Below, one piece after another: positions 44,414 to 56,967 of a stretch of 64,000 nucleotides of DNA. Source of the stretch: Litoditis marina (taxonomy: Eukaryota; Nematoda; Chromadorea; Rhabditida; Rhabditidae); the NCBI GenBank assembly GCA_964036275.1, contig OZ038437.1:15904090-15968089 (forward strand), read 5' to 3'. Below the pieces are notes generated by a model. The model did no database searches, was not told the DNA's origin, and worked only from the letters and a program-made list of their open reading frames with translations. The position numbers were made by a program, and so were the translations under genes. The number at the start of each line of letters is the position of its first letter. Position 1 is the stretch's first letter.

Positions 44414-45121
44414 TACATGGCGCCGGGCTTGGGCATCTAGTGCGAAAGGAACCGTTTCGCCTGGACGTGCTCACCGTTCCCAAGGGCCGAGACCCATCTA
44501 TGGCACTCTATCCAACTGAAGGAGCACCTCCCTACATTGGTGAGTTGTTGAGGTATATATACTCGTGACCAATAACGATGTAATAAACAAACTAAACTTC
44601 TGTGCGGTTCATAAATTCCAGTTTATCGCACCCGCGAACTTTGAAAAAATATCATAATTGGAGCAGTTCTAGACACTATAAAAATAGAAAAACTCACGAC
44701 AAGATAAAGCAGTTGAATATAATATGTTTATTTTTATCGGGAAAAAAGTTTGTATTTTCGAAAATGGAGTTTTGCTCCGTAATTTGCCTTTTATTGACAT
44801 ATTTTAACTAATGGGTGTTATTAGAGAAGGATTTGAAAAAAATTACCAGTTCTGCCCGGTTCCAGTTCCAATGCATCTTCGCAACAATGGGTGGGACGGA
44901 GAAATAATCGCTGAAAGTATGGAACTCCCGCGCGTACGCATCATCGCTACTTCCGTCGATGCGGTCGTTCCGAGAACGATCCAAACCTTCCTCGAGGACG
45001 TTGGCGGTCTACAGAACGTGGACATCTTCGGTTATGCCCCGGACATTCTCGTCGAGTCTGTTAGGGACATGTTGACACAACGTGGGGTTGTTATGCTCTG
45101 TAGCCCGTTCATATTGCTCTG

Positions 45122-45290
45122 AGTACGTATGCTAGAAGATCCCGACAATTTCACCCATCCTGCGTCTCCTCAAACATACGCTATTTCTCTGCTCTCCCAT
45201 CCCGCCGGGATGTAAGAGACGAGAAATAGTGCGGCATAGAGAGAGACGCAGGATGGGATAAAGATGCCGGGATCTTCTAGCATACGTACT
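45122..45290. mobile_element. MITE, family 4
   Basis: Arms AGTACGTATGCTAGAAGATC and GATCTTCTAGCATACGTACT. It abuts the end of the open frame at 44811-45121, supplying part of its stop codon. Confidence 0.85.
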
Positions 45291-45543
45291 CAGGTCGTTC
45301 AGGTGCTCATGTTTGGGCACCGATTCAATATCCCCTAAGGTGCTCTTTGTGTTTTTCTGCAATTCTGTACTTGAAACTGAAACATCTCAAGACCCGTCCC
45401 CTGTTCTCATGTACTTTTCCCACTGCGCCGCAACAAACATCTACTTGTGATATATCTGTTTCGTAATAAACATTGCTAATTCCATAATTAATATTTCAAT
45501 CTCTACTAAGAAACAATCTGGACTACAAAAAAATCATGCAAAG

Positions 45544-47256
45544 ATGCAAAAACAGTATCGAATTTTTTGTCAAAATGAGAGAACATTTTCTGTAAGCATG
45601 TTTATTTATTTTTCGAAATTGAAAGGTCCACTAGACGTCTCCAGTTTGTTGGACCAGTACAACAGCCGATTTTTGAGGCTTTTTTCGTGGCGACACGAGT
45701 TTTTCTTTCGACAACTCGGTGTGGAAAAGAAAAATGTTCCATATAGATTTATAGATATAGAGAGAGTCCGGAGCAGTTTGAAAGCGGATCTTCGCTCTCA
45801 TTATGAAAATCGTCTGAAATCTGCAGTTGAAAATGGTGGCCCAATACGACACATATCCTGCGCAGCCAAGAACATTCAACGGTTTTTCTGCCTCAAAGAT
45901 GATCGAAACCGTTTGCAGACATCAATTGATGGAATGAAACAAGTCGTGAAAACCTTTTACGAAGCTCTCTACAGTGACGCCAAATATGCAAAATACGTTC
46001 CCAAAGGAACCGATGAATGTCCCATATTCCTGGAATCCTAAATACGAAAAGCCATTGCTGAAACGAAAAAGGGAACTTCTCCTGGCCTTGACCGAGTGAC
46101 TGCGGACAATCTTCACCATTCAAATACGCTGGTACCTCAGATCACCACAATGTTCAACAAAATACTGGTCAATCCTGACATTTCAAATGGACTGTCTTTT
46201 TCTGTGACCAAGCTCCTGTTCAGAAGTGGGGACATCGATTTCAAGAAAGCCTTTGATAGTGTCAAACACTTGTTTCTCTGGTCGGCAATGGAAGGAACAG
46301 CTGTTCCAAGTGATATCATACACCTGCTCGCCAAGCTGTACGAGAATTAGTGTTACTTCAAAGTGAACCAAGAAGAAGTCGAGGTCAAAATCCGCAAAGG
46401 CGTACGCCAGAGATGCACTCTATCTCCCATGCTGTTTAACCTGGTGATCGACAAGGTTATCAACACTGCCAATTCGCAGGACGGGATCCAAACAAATGGC
46501 AAGGAATTGGCGTGGCTCGGCTATGCTGATAACATTGTTTTGATTCCGCGACAAAAACCGGCTCCGAAAGGAGATGTTGGAGAAAGTCATCGAAGTAAGT
46601 GAAAAAGCCGGTCTGCAACTAAACTTCACGAAGACGAAATACATGGCCAACACCGGTGTCACCAGAGAGATCCGCATACAAGGACAAACAATCGAGAGAG
46701 TTGATACTTTCAACTATCTGGGCTGCCGAATTTCCACTCAATCGACTACAGAGCCATGGTGAACAAGAACATATCCTCCGCATGGAACGATTTTACGGAG
46801 TACAAAACGTTCTTTGGCAGTCGTGCAGCAACCATCAAACAAAAGTCGAAGTTGTACAACATGGTGGTAATCCCCCATATTTTGTTAGCGTCAGAAGTTT
46901 GGGTCCTTGATGACCACACCAGAAGTCGACTGTCCGTAGAAACAAGGAAGATGATGAGAAGAAGTTTGGGAATTTCTCTTCAACACCGATGGACAAATGA
47001 AAGGCTACACAGAGTGAGCCAATTCCGGAATGTGATCGATGAAGTCACACGAAGAAAATGAAAATTAGCCGAAAAAGTGGTCCGAAGCCGGAATTGGTCC
47101 ACAACGGTGCTTCACTGGTTCCCCTACAACCAAAGGCGTCGAGTTGGACGCCCAAAAGCAAGATGGCACGATGACTTCAAAAACATCCTGGGAAGCACTT
47201 GGACCCGCGGAGCCCGGGCTCTGATCGACGTTTGGAAATTAGCCTTTTCCCGTTGA
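45544..47256 (+). pseudogene. Non-LTR retrotransposon reverse transcriptase, decayed
   Basis: Reverse transcriptase of a LINE-type element, in pieces. Visible motifs: GTSPGLDRVTADNL (46072-46113), DFKKAFDSVKH (46239-46271), RQRCTLSPMLFNLVID (46399-46446; QGC is usual), LGYADNIVL (46516-46542), FNYLGCRIS (46712-46738), and a C-terminal RRRVGRPKARWHDDF (about 47128-47172). The catalytic box YADD reads YADN, which should abolish activity. In-frame stops near 46039 and 46348 and frameshifts near 46575 and 46756 confirm it is dead. No endonuclease domain seen upstream. It lies in the same orientation as the ORF1-like gene that follows; a LINE has the opposite order, so they are probably separate insertions. 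Confidence 0.85.
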
Positions 47257-47440
47257 ATCCGTACGTGAAGCATGAAACTGAGAAAACACCATGTGATACT
47301 ATGTGTCAAAATACATGAATGCGTTGAATAAATATTCTAAATGTTCTAAAATAGATTTATATATTTATATCCCCTTGTCACCCCTTGTCGTGTGAGGTGA
47401 ACCCTCCCGATTGATTGATATGCCATCGGCTCGTCCATAA

Positions 47441-48349
47441 ATGGTACCACTTCGAACCCATTTTTCCACCATTTTGAGTGAAATAAAAGCACTCAACTCC
47501 AAACTCGACACCATGACTCAATCTCTTCCCACCATTATTCAATCTCAACTACACCAATTCAACGACCGTCGATGTCTCACTATCTACGGTCTACCTGAGG
47601 ACTCTACATTGAAGAAAAAGGTGAACGCAATTTTCAATTTGGTATCAATCTCGTCTTCAAATGTTTCAATTCTCCACCGTTTGGGAAAACCACGTCAAGA
47701 TGGTTTACCCCGTCCACTCAAAATTTCACTCAAAGATGGCATTCCATTTCCGCGTCTTATTGATCTATCTACTGCTATGAAAATTGTGCCTTCTATGTCA
47801 ACATTTCATGTACGAAAGTTCGAGACCCCGGAACAGCGGAAGGCCGGATTCCTCGTCAGACAATCGAAACGAGACGCCGCCCAAGCTGAGGTCACCGACC
47901 AAACTACAATTCAACGCAATGTTGCTGCCCAAACCCCTCAAATGGACATTGAGTTAGTTGAAGATATTAGACAATTTGAATCGTTTTCTCCCATTCAATG
48001 TCCTTCTACTCCTATTATCGATCGTCCATTTAGTGATTTTCCTGATTTCTCTAAACTGGAAACGCCAGCTCCTATTCCTCCTTCACCTTCTGTTGATGCT
48101 CAATATTCGTTCGATTACTTCTATGAACATCATCCTCCTCCCTCATTGCCTCCCAATCAAATCGATGAAATAATTAGTCAATGTGAAACTATACATGCTC
48201 ATTGTCTCCGATATCGCTTATGTTCTGTTGAGGAGTTCTATGTTTCAATTGTTCCATTCAAGTTCCGTACCGCATTTATTAGATTCTACTTTGAAATGTA
48301 TAACTTCAAAATTGTACCCCCATCACGTTATAATAACGCTAGGTTATAA
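47441..48349 (+). CDS. LINE ORF1-like protein, intact
   Basis: One uninterrupted frame of 302 codons without introns. Residues 10-40 are a short helical stretch (ILSEIKALNSKLDTMTQSL), probably a coiled coil. Residues 43-120 (RRCLTIYGLPEDS ... SILHRLGKPRQDG, LPRPLKISLK) resemble the RRM-like nucleic-acid-binding region of LINE ORF1 proteins. From about 160 the chain is Pro/Ser-rich and acidic, then a Cys/His-containing tail (CETIHAHCLRYRLC). ORF1 proteins bind element RNA as chaperones. No ORF2 follows within the next 2 kb, so it is an orphan, perhaps a truncated insertion or a domesticated copy. Identification is by pattern only. Confidence 0.6.
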   Translation: MVPLRTHFSTILSEIKALNSKLDTMTQSLPTIIQSQLHQFNDRRCLTIYGLPEDSTLKKKVNAIFNLVSISSSNVSILHRLGKPRQDGLPRPLKISLKDGIPFPRLIDLSTAMKIVPSMSTFHVRKFETPEQRKAGFLVRQSKRDAAQAEVTDQTTIQRNVAAQTPQMDIELVEDIRQFESFSPIQCPSTPIIDRPFSDFPDFSKLETPAPIPPSPSVDAQYSFDYFYEHHPPPSLPPNQIDEIISQCETIHAHCLRYRLCSVEEFYVSIVPFKFRTAFIRFYFEMYNFKIVPPSRYNNARL

Positions 48350-51150
48350 TTTTCCATGCTCATTGCATCTTTTCCGCACGTTGATTGATTGATTTATTTA
48401 TTTACATGCAAGGATACATAGAGAGAACGAAAAATGAATGAAAACTAACTGAATTTGAGCGTTCTCATTTTCAATCTCGCCATCGCATATTTTCTCATCA
48501 TCGCCATGAATTTTTATGTCCATTACTTCGTGATCTCATTCCGTCCTGATTTGTTCCTGATACATATGGATAAATTAATTATTATATGTATATAAGTGTA
48601 ATTTGAGAACGTCAGTATCGACTCGAAAAGAAGAAAATATTAGTCTTGTAAATACATACTATCAATCGTCTCTTATCAACTACGTAATAACCTGTTTTAT
48701 TAGCAAATTGTCGTAGCTTCGAGAAAACTCAACTCGCGAGTCGCCTGCCATGTGAACTTCAGAATAATAAATATATAAAACGAGTGTCAAGAAAGTAAAG
48801 ATTAGTTTTAGAGATCACATAAACAAAAAATATAAAGCAGGTCCAATAAACGGATATTAAGAGAGAAAGGCCAAGCTCGCTCGTTTGAAATATGGCCAAA
48901 CTCTAGATGAACTTTCGTGTACTGCATCCAGATGTTTCATCATCGGTACTGAGTAATATGTATGATACTTTGTGTAATTTTCAACCAAGTGAGATTAGCC
49001 TTTCTCTCTTAATTTCCGTTAATTGGACCTGTTTTATATTTTTTGTTTATGTGATCTCTAAAACTAATCTTCACTTTCTTGACACTCGTTTTTTATACTT
49101 ATTGACCTCTTTTTCTATAGTTACGGAGAAAATCTTATCAAAATAATATATAACCATGTGAAAATGATGCACGTCTTTTTTGATCAAGTTTGACACAGAT
49201 TTGAGCATTGGGATAACTCGAAATCATACTAGCAGTATATTGCGAATGGCACCGCTCGAAGCGGGAGTCGAACCTCAATCCATTTTCACTAGAACAGAAA
49301 TTGTATCACTGTGTCACTCAGACATGTGAATGCAAATGAAAACTAGGCAGTACGCGCAACCGAGTTCTGAGCTGAGAAGTTTAGGAATCAATTTCACGTG
49401 ATTCTCCTTTTTTCATTTTTATTTTCTCAAAACCGGTCGGTTTAGAGAAGTTCCTGAGACCATTTAAGGCCCTATCATCCTTAAAATGAAATTTGCAACT
49501 GCGACTGAAAAATACGTATACCCCAACTTTTTCTTCGCTTCACAACAGTGTAAGCCGTGTTCAGAAATTCTCAATGAGAGCGAAGCTGTGCCTCGAAATA
49601 AGGGCGGACATTTTTTTGTAGCCGCCGCCGCCGCCCCGTTACGGAAGTCATTTTTGCGAGACGTTTACCTTTCCAACTCACGTCAACTGGGTCATTTTGA
49701 ACTCAATGTCACAAATCTTGTAGATGTATGCCCTTTAATTGCTCACGGCAAGTTTCTCAGAAAATGGTTCACAAATAACAAAGAAACGGGCAAAAACTTT
49801 TCAAAACGTCTGCATAGTTGAGAACAAAAACTAATCTGCCCAGCGCTCCGCGCTGCGCACGATTTCAGCTGACGTGTGCTGACAAATTTTGATGCACAGT
49901 TGTTTCGGAAACGTTTGCACTTTTGCACATGACATATTTGACTTTCAAGGACTCCGAACCTATAAAGTTCCACTGAACAGCCCCACCTATTGCAAATACA
50001 GTTTTGTGTGATCTGGTAATAAAATGGTTACCTGGTTAAACCTTTTGTTAACCCCTCTGTAACCCTTTTTCCAATGCATTTTGGGGGAAATCGGGGAAAC
50101 CCAAGTGGTTAACAAAAGGGTTAACAAGGTAACCCGGTTGAAGAAGGGCGATTATGTGGACCAATCCCGTGTCAACGGTCCTTTAAACTGCAATTGAAAA
50201 ATGTATTGCGGTGTGAAGGACTGAAGCGTTCAATTGGACCACATAATCGTCCTTCTTCAACGGTCAACTGCTAGGGTTAACGAAGTACCGGGTTAACTAA
50301 TTTAGTTCTGAACGCTGGGGCGCACTGATGTTCGTAAACCAGAAAGGGTCTGAGTCGTCATACACCATTCTACTAGGCCTGTCGCCCCGCCCATTTTTTT
50401 ATGCGGGGTGATGCAATACGCCCTCGCAATTGCGTTCATTTTGGACTCCTTTTTATATTTTCCAACATCATGCTTACTTAGGTATAGTATTATTCCGATC
50501 TTATTCATATTATTTTGCTAGTTTTCCGATGTCATTCATATCACTTTGCTAATCTTCCATGTAATAATTAATCTGAGAAAATATATTGCTTGAATAAACG
50601 TCGTTTCATCAGCAGTAACTACACTAACGATTTCTTTCGTTCACAGATTAATTACAAAGAGACTGTTACATACGTACAGCACTACAGGATACTGCCCAAC
50701 TCAGTCATTTTATCACTCGTAGTTCTACCCTTTTCCATCCTCGTTATTAATGATTGTTGAATTGTTGCATTCTTTCCGACTTATTTCAAAATCTGACTAT
50801 ACTTCGAGGATTATAAAGATTCATTTCCAAATGGACAGACGCGACCGAATGCAAATCAATAGAACTTGTTCATGTAATTTGAGAGTGAAAACATGAAAAC
50901 ATTCGTGTTCCACTAGCACATGGATTCTGGGTTCATATTGTATAAGCCTAGAAGAAACATGAAAATGGGATAAAGTGATGAGATTGAGAAGGTTATGTAA
51001 ACTGTATTTAGCGCTACAACAAATTAGAACATAGGGTTAAACAGTAAATTATGCTTATTAACCAACTCCCATCCCGCCGAATGCGTTACATAGTTACATT
51101 CACGTGAAGAAAGTGATACCAACATAAAATAAACATGTATCATGAAACAT
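48350..51150. other. Gene-free stretch with foldback repeats
   Basis: A ~95 bp inverted repeat pairs 48776-48872 (CGAGTGTCAAGAAAGTAAAG) with 48999-49100 (ACTTTCTTGACACTCG). A reverse tRNA-like sequence (GAGGTTCGACTCCCGC on the minus strand) is at 49249-49322. 50025-50300 is a GGTTAACA/TGTTAACC element into which the TTATGTGGACCAATC palindrome (50141-50262) has inserted. The 49486 ORF (111 codons) has no support. Confidence 0.55.
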
Positions 51151-54100
51151 CTATACAGTTGACATATAAATCACCATTGTGTTCATGAACTCTTCCGTTT
51201 TGAGGAACTGTGCGAACGATTTAACTCTTTTAATTCTCCTGTTGAGCTGCTCGACGCACTGTGAATTGGTTCTGTTCATTTCCTTGTTGTATTTATAGTG
51301 TTTCGCGCGAAGCTCCAACGAGCATCCAACATGGTTGTTGCTGTGGAAACTGAAAGAAAATGTTCTCCTCGGGTATGGAATGGGAAGAAGCTGTCTGGAA
51401 GATTGAGCTCAAGGTTAGTCTCATACTAGTATAGTCAGTCTAGCCTCAGCTTAGCTGGTACCAAATGTGTTTATTCAGTTCGTCTTCTTGCATCTTACAT
51501 GAAATATTTATCATTTCTGTTATCAATTCTAGAAAACGCTAACTTTTTTTTGATATTCACACTGTTAGAAAAAAATGCGTTCTTAGTAATTATCTAAATA
51601 AGAATATAACTATGCATTTTGTGCAAATAGTCAGTTTGAAAAACTCACTCGTCTATAACAATCTTGGTTCGTGAGAATCGTTTGGCCTCCCTCGACAGTA
51701 TGTATTCGAGAAGCTTACACCCGTTATCGTAGTATACCATCTTAGGAAGCCGTTCATCGGGAATTCTGTGAAGAAAAAAAACTATCACGTTCACGTTTAA
51801 TATAATATAAATTGTTAGGTTTCCATTATCACCCCCAGAATGAGAAAATCGAAACCATGCGCCTGCTTGTTTGATGTTGTGGACTACTCAATATTCGTAT
51901 ATTGTATTGGAAATGAAACTGTAATAAAATCTCTTCTATTTACCTTCCATGAACCAGATATATGAATGGAATTGCGATCGTTTCACATTTGATCACAATG
52001 TGTTAGGTGGAAATTGGAAATGCTATTAGTCCTAACCTTTTCTTTGACCTACCTTTTCAGCATGATGTCCATAACATGCTTGGGAGATTCACCAGACTGC
52101 AGAAGAGTGAACCCGTACAGACCTTGATGAGGGCACGCCACAACCATCACACCAGGAGACAGAGCGAAGTGAGCTTCTGAAAAATCTTTAATCTGGCTCG
52201 GTATCTATTCTAGACTTCCACCTGTCACTTGTCATTGTCACTTAATAGATTACTCTTTCTTTCAGGTTAGTGGAGCTTGATTCAATACAACTAGCTGTAC
52301 TTCTGTTCAAAAACATTTTGCTGATTGCTTCCCGCTTCTAACTTCACATACTTCGCTTCTAACAGTAGTTAACCCTGTCTACATACTTCTGTTCGTTTTA
52401 AACAGCATTGTACTATAGTGCGCACACGTTGTTAAGGGGGCTTCGCTCCACTTTCATGTCAAGTACAATAGTTTAATTCGTGTTTTTGAACACTAGATGA
52501 GATGGAGCCCCATCCGTTCTTACAACAGTTGCTTGCGAGCTTATGGCATCTTAGTATTTAGTATAGTAGCACACCAACCCTGAAGCTTGTCACTGCATGA
52601 AGTCGCATCAATAGCATCTTTGTCGTACTTTCCATCTCCTCTGATCTTCGCCCACAGGGGGTAGAATTCTTGCACAAATTCGGTGGGAGGTCCAAAGGAT
52701 GAATCAGCTGGTATGGGTAGCGAGTAGGTGTTATCGGTCACTTGAAGCATTCGAGAAAGTACCTTTCTTACTTCATTGGGTATTCCACCTTTTCTTTTCA
52801 GACCATCCAAACAGTCGAAGAACGTCGGCTGGTTTTCCATGAAGATTTGAAGTAGCTCGGGGTTGGCCCACAGATCATCACCATCAATGAGCGACTGCCA
52901 GCAACGTCGTAGGTTGGTTTCCTGACATCTTTGCATGGATGCTGCTATAGACCCATCCACGGAAAACTCGCGCAAAATTCGTTTATAGTGCGGAAGACAC
53001 ATCTGATCAGGACCAACGGAAATCTTCAGAACCTCTTCAACATCAGGCTCAAGGCCAGCTAGGCGCATTCCCTCGTAATGTAGTTTGTTCTCGGAGTACT
53101 GGCGAATCTGTCTTCTGTTCTCTCGGTTTCTGATCAGCACTCTCCTCGCATATGGAACAGTGGGTAGGATCTGCAGAGTACACAAATTACTGTACCACAC
53201 TCTTTATTTGATAATTTGATTACGATTGATCACGATTTTCGGAATAAGTCATTAAAAAAACTCATAATTTAGCTTGGGAAGGCAGAATTAGCCTCAGATG
53301 ATCTAGCGTAAGCAGTGGGCACGCTCTGATAACTCACATGTGCCTTCATACTGATCAGTTAACTACCTTTTCCTCTTGTGCTCATTCCATAAATAAATTA
53401 TCAACGCATTTTTCGATTTCTACACTGGTTCACACTGGCTTCATTCCTAGTTGACTTACCTCATCAGTTAGTTCAGATGAGTAGGTGCTCAGTGCGGTAT
53501 TTTTTACGCCCAATCGAGTACCATCAAATACAAGTGTTTCCGGATAAGGACCGCATTCATCACAACCAAAACCTTCGGCTCTTTTCACGGCGTGCTTCAG
53601 GAACAGGCGCCAGAAACGCTGCAAACAAGTATGTTAATGATAATTTGATGTACCTTTTATTATGCGCTCAGTAGGAGAGTGGATTTCGTGATAGCTCAAG
53701 CTAGGGTTTGTGCATTTTCAGTGAAGTATAATTTTCACCGTTCCAACACTCGGGGTGTGTAGTAGAATCTCTATCTGCATAATGTTTCGTGGTCATGTTT
53801 CTGACGCACATTATCCAGACATTCATTGATTTTTTGCTTAGAAGTTTGAGTTACGCTTTTTAAAATCTCAATTATAGTCTGTTCCACGCACTCATGACCC
53901 TCTATAGTAAAATGCTCAAACTTCCTCTCTAGGTTAGGTATCTCGAAGACTATTGCGGACTTTGCATTGATATTTTTCACTTACACTTGTACCAACTGGA
54001 AAGGTTTTGGACCGAAAAGTCTAGGTTTACGTAGGGAAAAGACTTCTGAAAGCTTACTGTAGACTATATGATAATATTTTTTCCCCTAACTGATTTGAAA

Positions 54101-56930
54101 TTGCTGTGAGTGAGGACTCTATTTCTTTAGGTTGTTATATATCATATGCCGCATCCAAATGGCTCACCTGTAACGAGCTCTTTGACAAGATAGTTGAATT
54201 ATCTTGTCTCGCTTTGGCCGTTAAAACCAGATAGCGATGATACCCCGATAAACTGTTGGCGTTGCTCTGTAGCATGCAGCGGTAGTTCAGAAGAAGTAAT
54301 CGGTGACAAGCTGTAGACGAATTCAGAAAAACTAGATCTCCCAAATCTTCATATTTCAGGCGATGAGAGCAGTGGGCAAGGCAGTCACTGGTTAGATCGT
54401 AGAGCATTACTTTCTTCTGCGCTCCATCGCAGTCGAAGACCGAGATAACTGTAAGAATGGTATCTGTTCAGATGGTATGTTTTCCCACATTTATAATAAC
54501 CTAGCTAGTTTAAATGTTCAGTCCATTCCGAAATTTTTTTTTGTTCTATGGAATCGTAAGGCAAACACAATTAAATTCGTTGTCAAACAGTGGTTTGGGT
54601 ACCGTTTTGGCAATTTCATAGTCCATGAACTGGAAACTTATGCTAACTGGAAACTGGTTTACAAAGAGTACTCTTTCTTCTAAAGCACATTTTATTCACC
54701 TCTATTGAATACTTCTGTCAACTTTCCCCCGTGTTCACATTGGTCGGTCGACTGAAGGGGTCGATATGCATCCAGAACATTTCTGTGAGAAATGGGGCCA
54801 GTTGGAAAAATGTACTGTTCACACTCGTCTTCTTCTTCTCTCTCAGCAAGGTCTTCATCTTCATCCTCTTCATCAGATTCTTCAGTCGGACCATGAACTT
54901 TTCTGAACATTAGTAGTTCTTTATATGATTCATAATCGTATACGTATAGGTGTTATTAATGTAAAAAAGCTAACCTTCATCAAGGTTGTTTTATCGGTTG
55001 AAGGCTCATCCAATTTTGGTGTAAACGAATAGGAACCAAAATAATTCCGTGAAAAATCTATGATCCGTTAGCTAAGTTGGATTTTGTGGTTCTACATCAA
55101 TTTTTGTTCAGATTGCCTAAAAAATAATGTATTTTTGTGATAGTGTACTCATTAACAAACCTAGCGGTGATATGATCGCAAGCAGTACTTCCGCATGAGT
55201 GGCACGTGGGAGGAGCGTTTTTGTAAGTTCTTATGACTCCAACAGTTTTCAGATTTCCAGCATAAATTCCAGTCAAGTGTGGAGTCTTCGGATCAGAGCA
55301 CGTGAGTCGGGTGGGTGGGAATGATTCTTCCACGTCAACGTCGGCGGATACATTGGAGAAAAGCTGGTCAGGCCCATACAGCTGTTGAACTTGCTTGCAG
55401 TGGTAGCACTGATCTTGAATCCAAGTGCCTACATGGTGAGTGGCCGTAATATCATCCATAGCTTCTATCCGGTTTTTCCGAGCGAAATCGTACAAACATG
55501 AGCAAATCGGTACAGCTACATCTGAAATATCTGACTTATAGGAAGAGCTCACTTTTTGCAACAAAATACACTTCATTTTGAAACATTTGTAGACATTTTT
55601 CTTCACTCAGTTCAGACAGGTCAGCGGAATCATAATCATAAGCAGTTGACAGCTAAACCTGGCTGGTTTTCTATTTGACATTTTCGGCTCTTATAGGACC
55701 AGTCAGGCGTGTTTGTCAATTGTCCAGTTATTTCAATATCGTTATAGCTTTTATTACTATTAATTTGGCCTTAGCTCATTTCATTAAGCCAAAGCGGTCA
55801 TAATTTATCAGTTTCAGCACTAGGTCATTCTTCAGACTTGTGGGGTTATTAAACGTACCATCGATTCGCCTGATTCTGACATCCACATACTTCGCAGTCA
55901 GCGAGGTCAAATGTTTAGGCAACTTGTTGTCATCGGTACAGACCAAGATGATGTGAACTTCATCTGTAATTATCCTTTTAAACTTCTGCGGTGTGTATAT
56001 TTTGTATATAATAAATATTCAATTTAATCTTCGACTAACCGTTAATAACCAGTCTCCAATGCCATTGCATGGTTCTTATCTGTTGAACGGACTGATCGAA
56101 CACTTGCTCTCTGCAAATACGGTAAGCTTCGTTAACCACATGTTTCTATATTTTCAGCAGAGAAATGGAATACTATAAGTTCCACCAATCAATGACCGCC
56201 TACAGTAATCTGTTAATAATACAGACGGTTATACACTACCTAAACATGAACTTTTGGGTTCTAAATTTTTGCAGGTAATAGTATAGGTAAGAAATACACT
56301 ACTTATAATTTTCGATTTTTCGAGAATCTCGAAATAGCAGACCTCTACCCGTAAGTTTGGGCGTACTACTGTATAAGGCAACAATTGTGTGAAACCGCCT
56401 ATATATTTCGTTTCGCCAATCGATGTCCTTCTACAGTAATCTGTCAATTAATCAAGAAGCTTTTTCTAATGAATAATTCATTATTTTAGGGTCAGACTGT
56501 CCGAGTTTATATAAGTGAAGGTTCAGAAGACACAACCAAAGTTTGGAAACAATGCAAAAGCGCTAACATAGCAAACTTTGATCTATAAGTTGGAGCATGT
56601 TACTGTAGAGGGTCATAAGTGGGTGAAACAAACTACCTCTCCTGAACACTGTCGACATAATTAGGGTCGTCGGCAACTGCAACATCCGTAGTGTTCGCAA
56701 TATCGACTCCTGTAATTCAAAATAAAGAGAGAGTGGATTACTTTTAATGACAACTAATTGGTACCAGCCAGTGTTTTACTACTCATTGTCGTTCTTCAAA
56801 ATGACTTACTTTGAGGTAAAGTAGGACGATTTATCGCTGGTCGCCTTCTCTCTTCTGGTCTCTGTTGAGGTCGGAGAACTTCTCGATTTCTGCGGTTGAA
56901 GTCGCAGCTGATTTTGCCGGTCTTGCGCAT
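51151..56930 (-). CDS. KDZ-type transposase (12 exons, about 801 residues)
   Basis: Exons in gene order: 56930-56810 (ATG), 56709-56637, 56110-56040, 55963-55859, 55521-55161, 54902-54700, 54448-54168, 53618-53460, 53170-52579, 52176-52053, 51765-51649, 51349-51151 (TAG). All phases join, 802 codons. KDZ (Kyakuja-Dileera-Zisupton) proteins are DDE-like transposases of eukaryotic DNA transposons. Visible in order: a basic N-terminus; a Cys-rich region (QCYHCKQVQQLYG, then CHSCGSTACDH); an acidic stretch (ESDEEDEDEDLAEREEEDE); VFDCDG; CDECGPYPETLVFDGTRLG, a typical second block; SPGVMVVACPHQGLYGF; VYYDNGCKLLEYILSR; DDFHSNNHVGCS; and SQCVEQLNRRIKRV, the terminal block. No stop or frameshift interrupts it, so it may be active or domesticated. 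A MITE end supplies the donor at 56636. The start follows TTTTAGGTCAAA, which could also be a trans-splice acceptor. Confidence 0.85.
53874..54073. mobile_element. Family-2 MITE in an intron of the KDZ-type gene
   Basis: TATAGTCTGTTCCACGCACT ... TTACTGTAGACTATATGATA; the right arm is diverged. It lies between the exons at 54168 and 53618. Confidence 0.65.
56172..56636. mobile_element. Two abutting family-2 MITEs in an intron of the KDZ-type gene
   Basis: Copies at about 56172-56402 and 56399-56636, joined head to tail through a shared TATATA. The second ends exactly at the exon 56709-56637, and its terminal GTAG forms that intron's donor on the minus strand. Confidence 0.75.
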
Positions 56931-56967
56931 TTTGACCTAAAATTCCCAAACGAATATGAAATTTTCC

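Larger units (their letters stand above)
43331..45121 (+). pseudogene. Unrecognised gene with exon split by two MITEs
   Basis: Exon-like parts: 43331-43408 (26 codons, GTGAGC donor); 43835-44539, one exon cut by MITEs at 43908-44138 and 44182-44413; and 44811-45121 (VRIIATSVDAVVPR, VDIFGYAPDILVESV). Ignoring each MITE plus one TA copy, the middle exon is open for 79 codons in a single frame and ends at GTGAGT (44540), so the insertions are secondary. Reading into the first MITE meets a stop within about 15 codons; the second could be spliced out in frame. The first exon is preceded by TTTTCAC, not CAG. The last part ends at a stop formed by the family-4 MITE at 45122, and its phase with the middle exon is unresolved. 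I do not recognise the protein. It is probably broken. Confidence 0.55.

Noticed and set aside
43331..45121. Origin from an integrated RNA virus polymerase
   Set aside because: A very short stretch near the end of the split exon loosely recalls mononegavirus L proteins, but the match is a handful of residues and the gene has spliced, phase-matched exons. Too weak to claim; a profile search would decide.
54974..55075. Extra exon in the transposase between 55161 and 54902
   Set aside because: A short open stretch before a GTTAGC donor, but the flanking exons join in phase without it and not with it.
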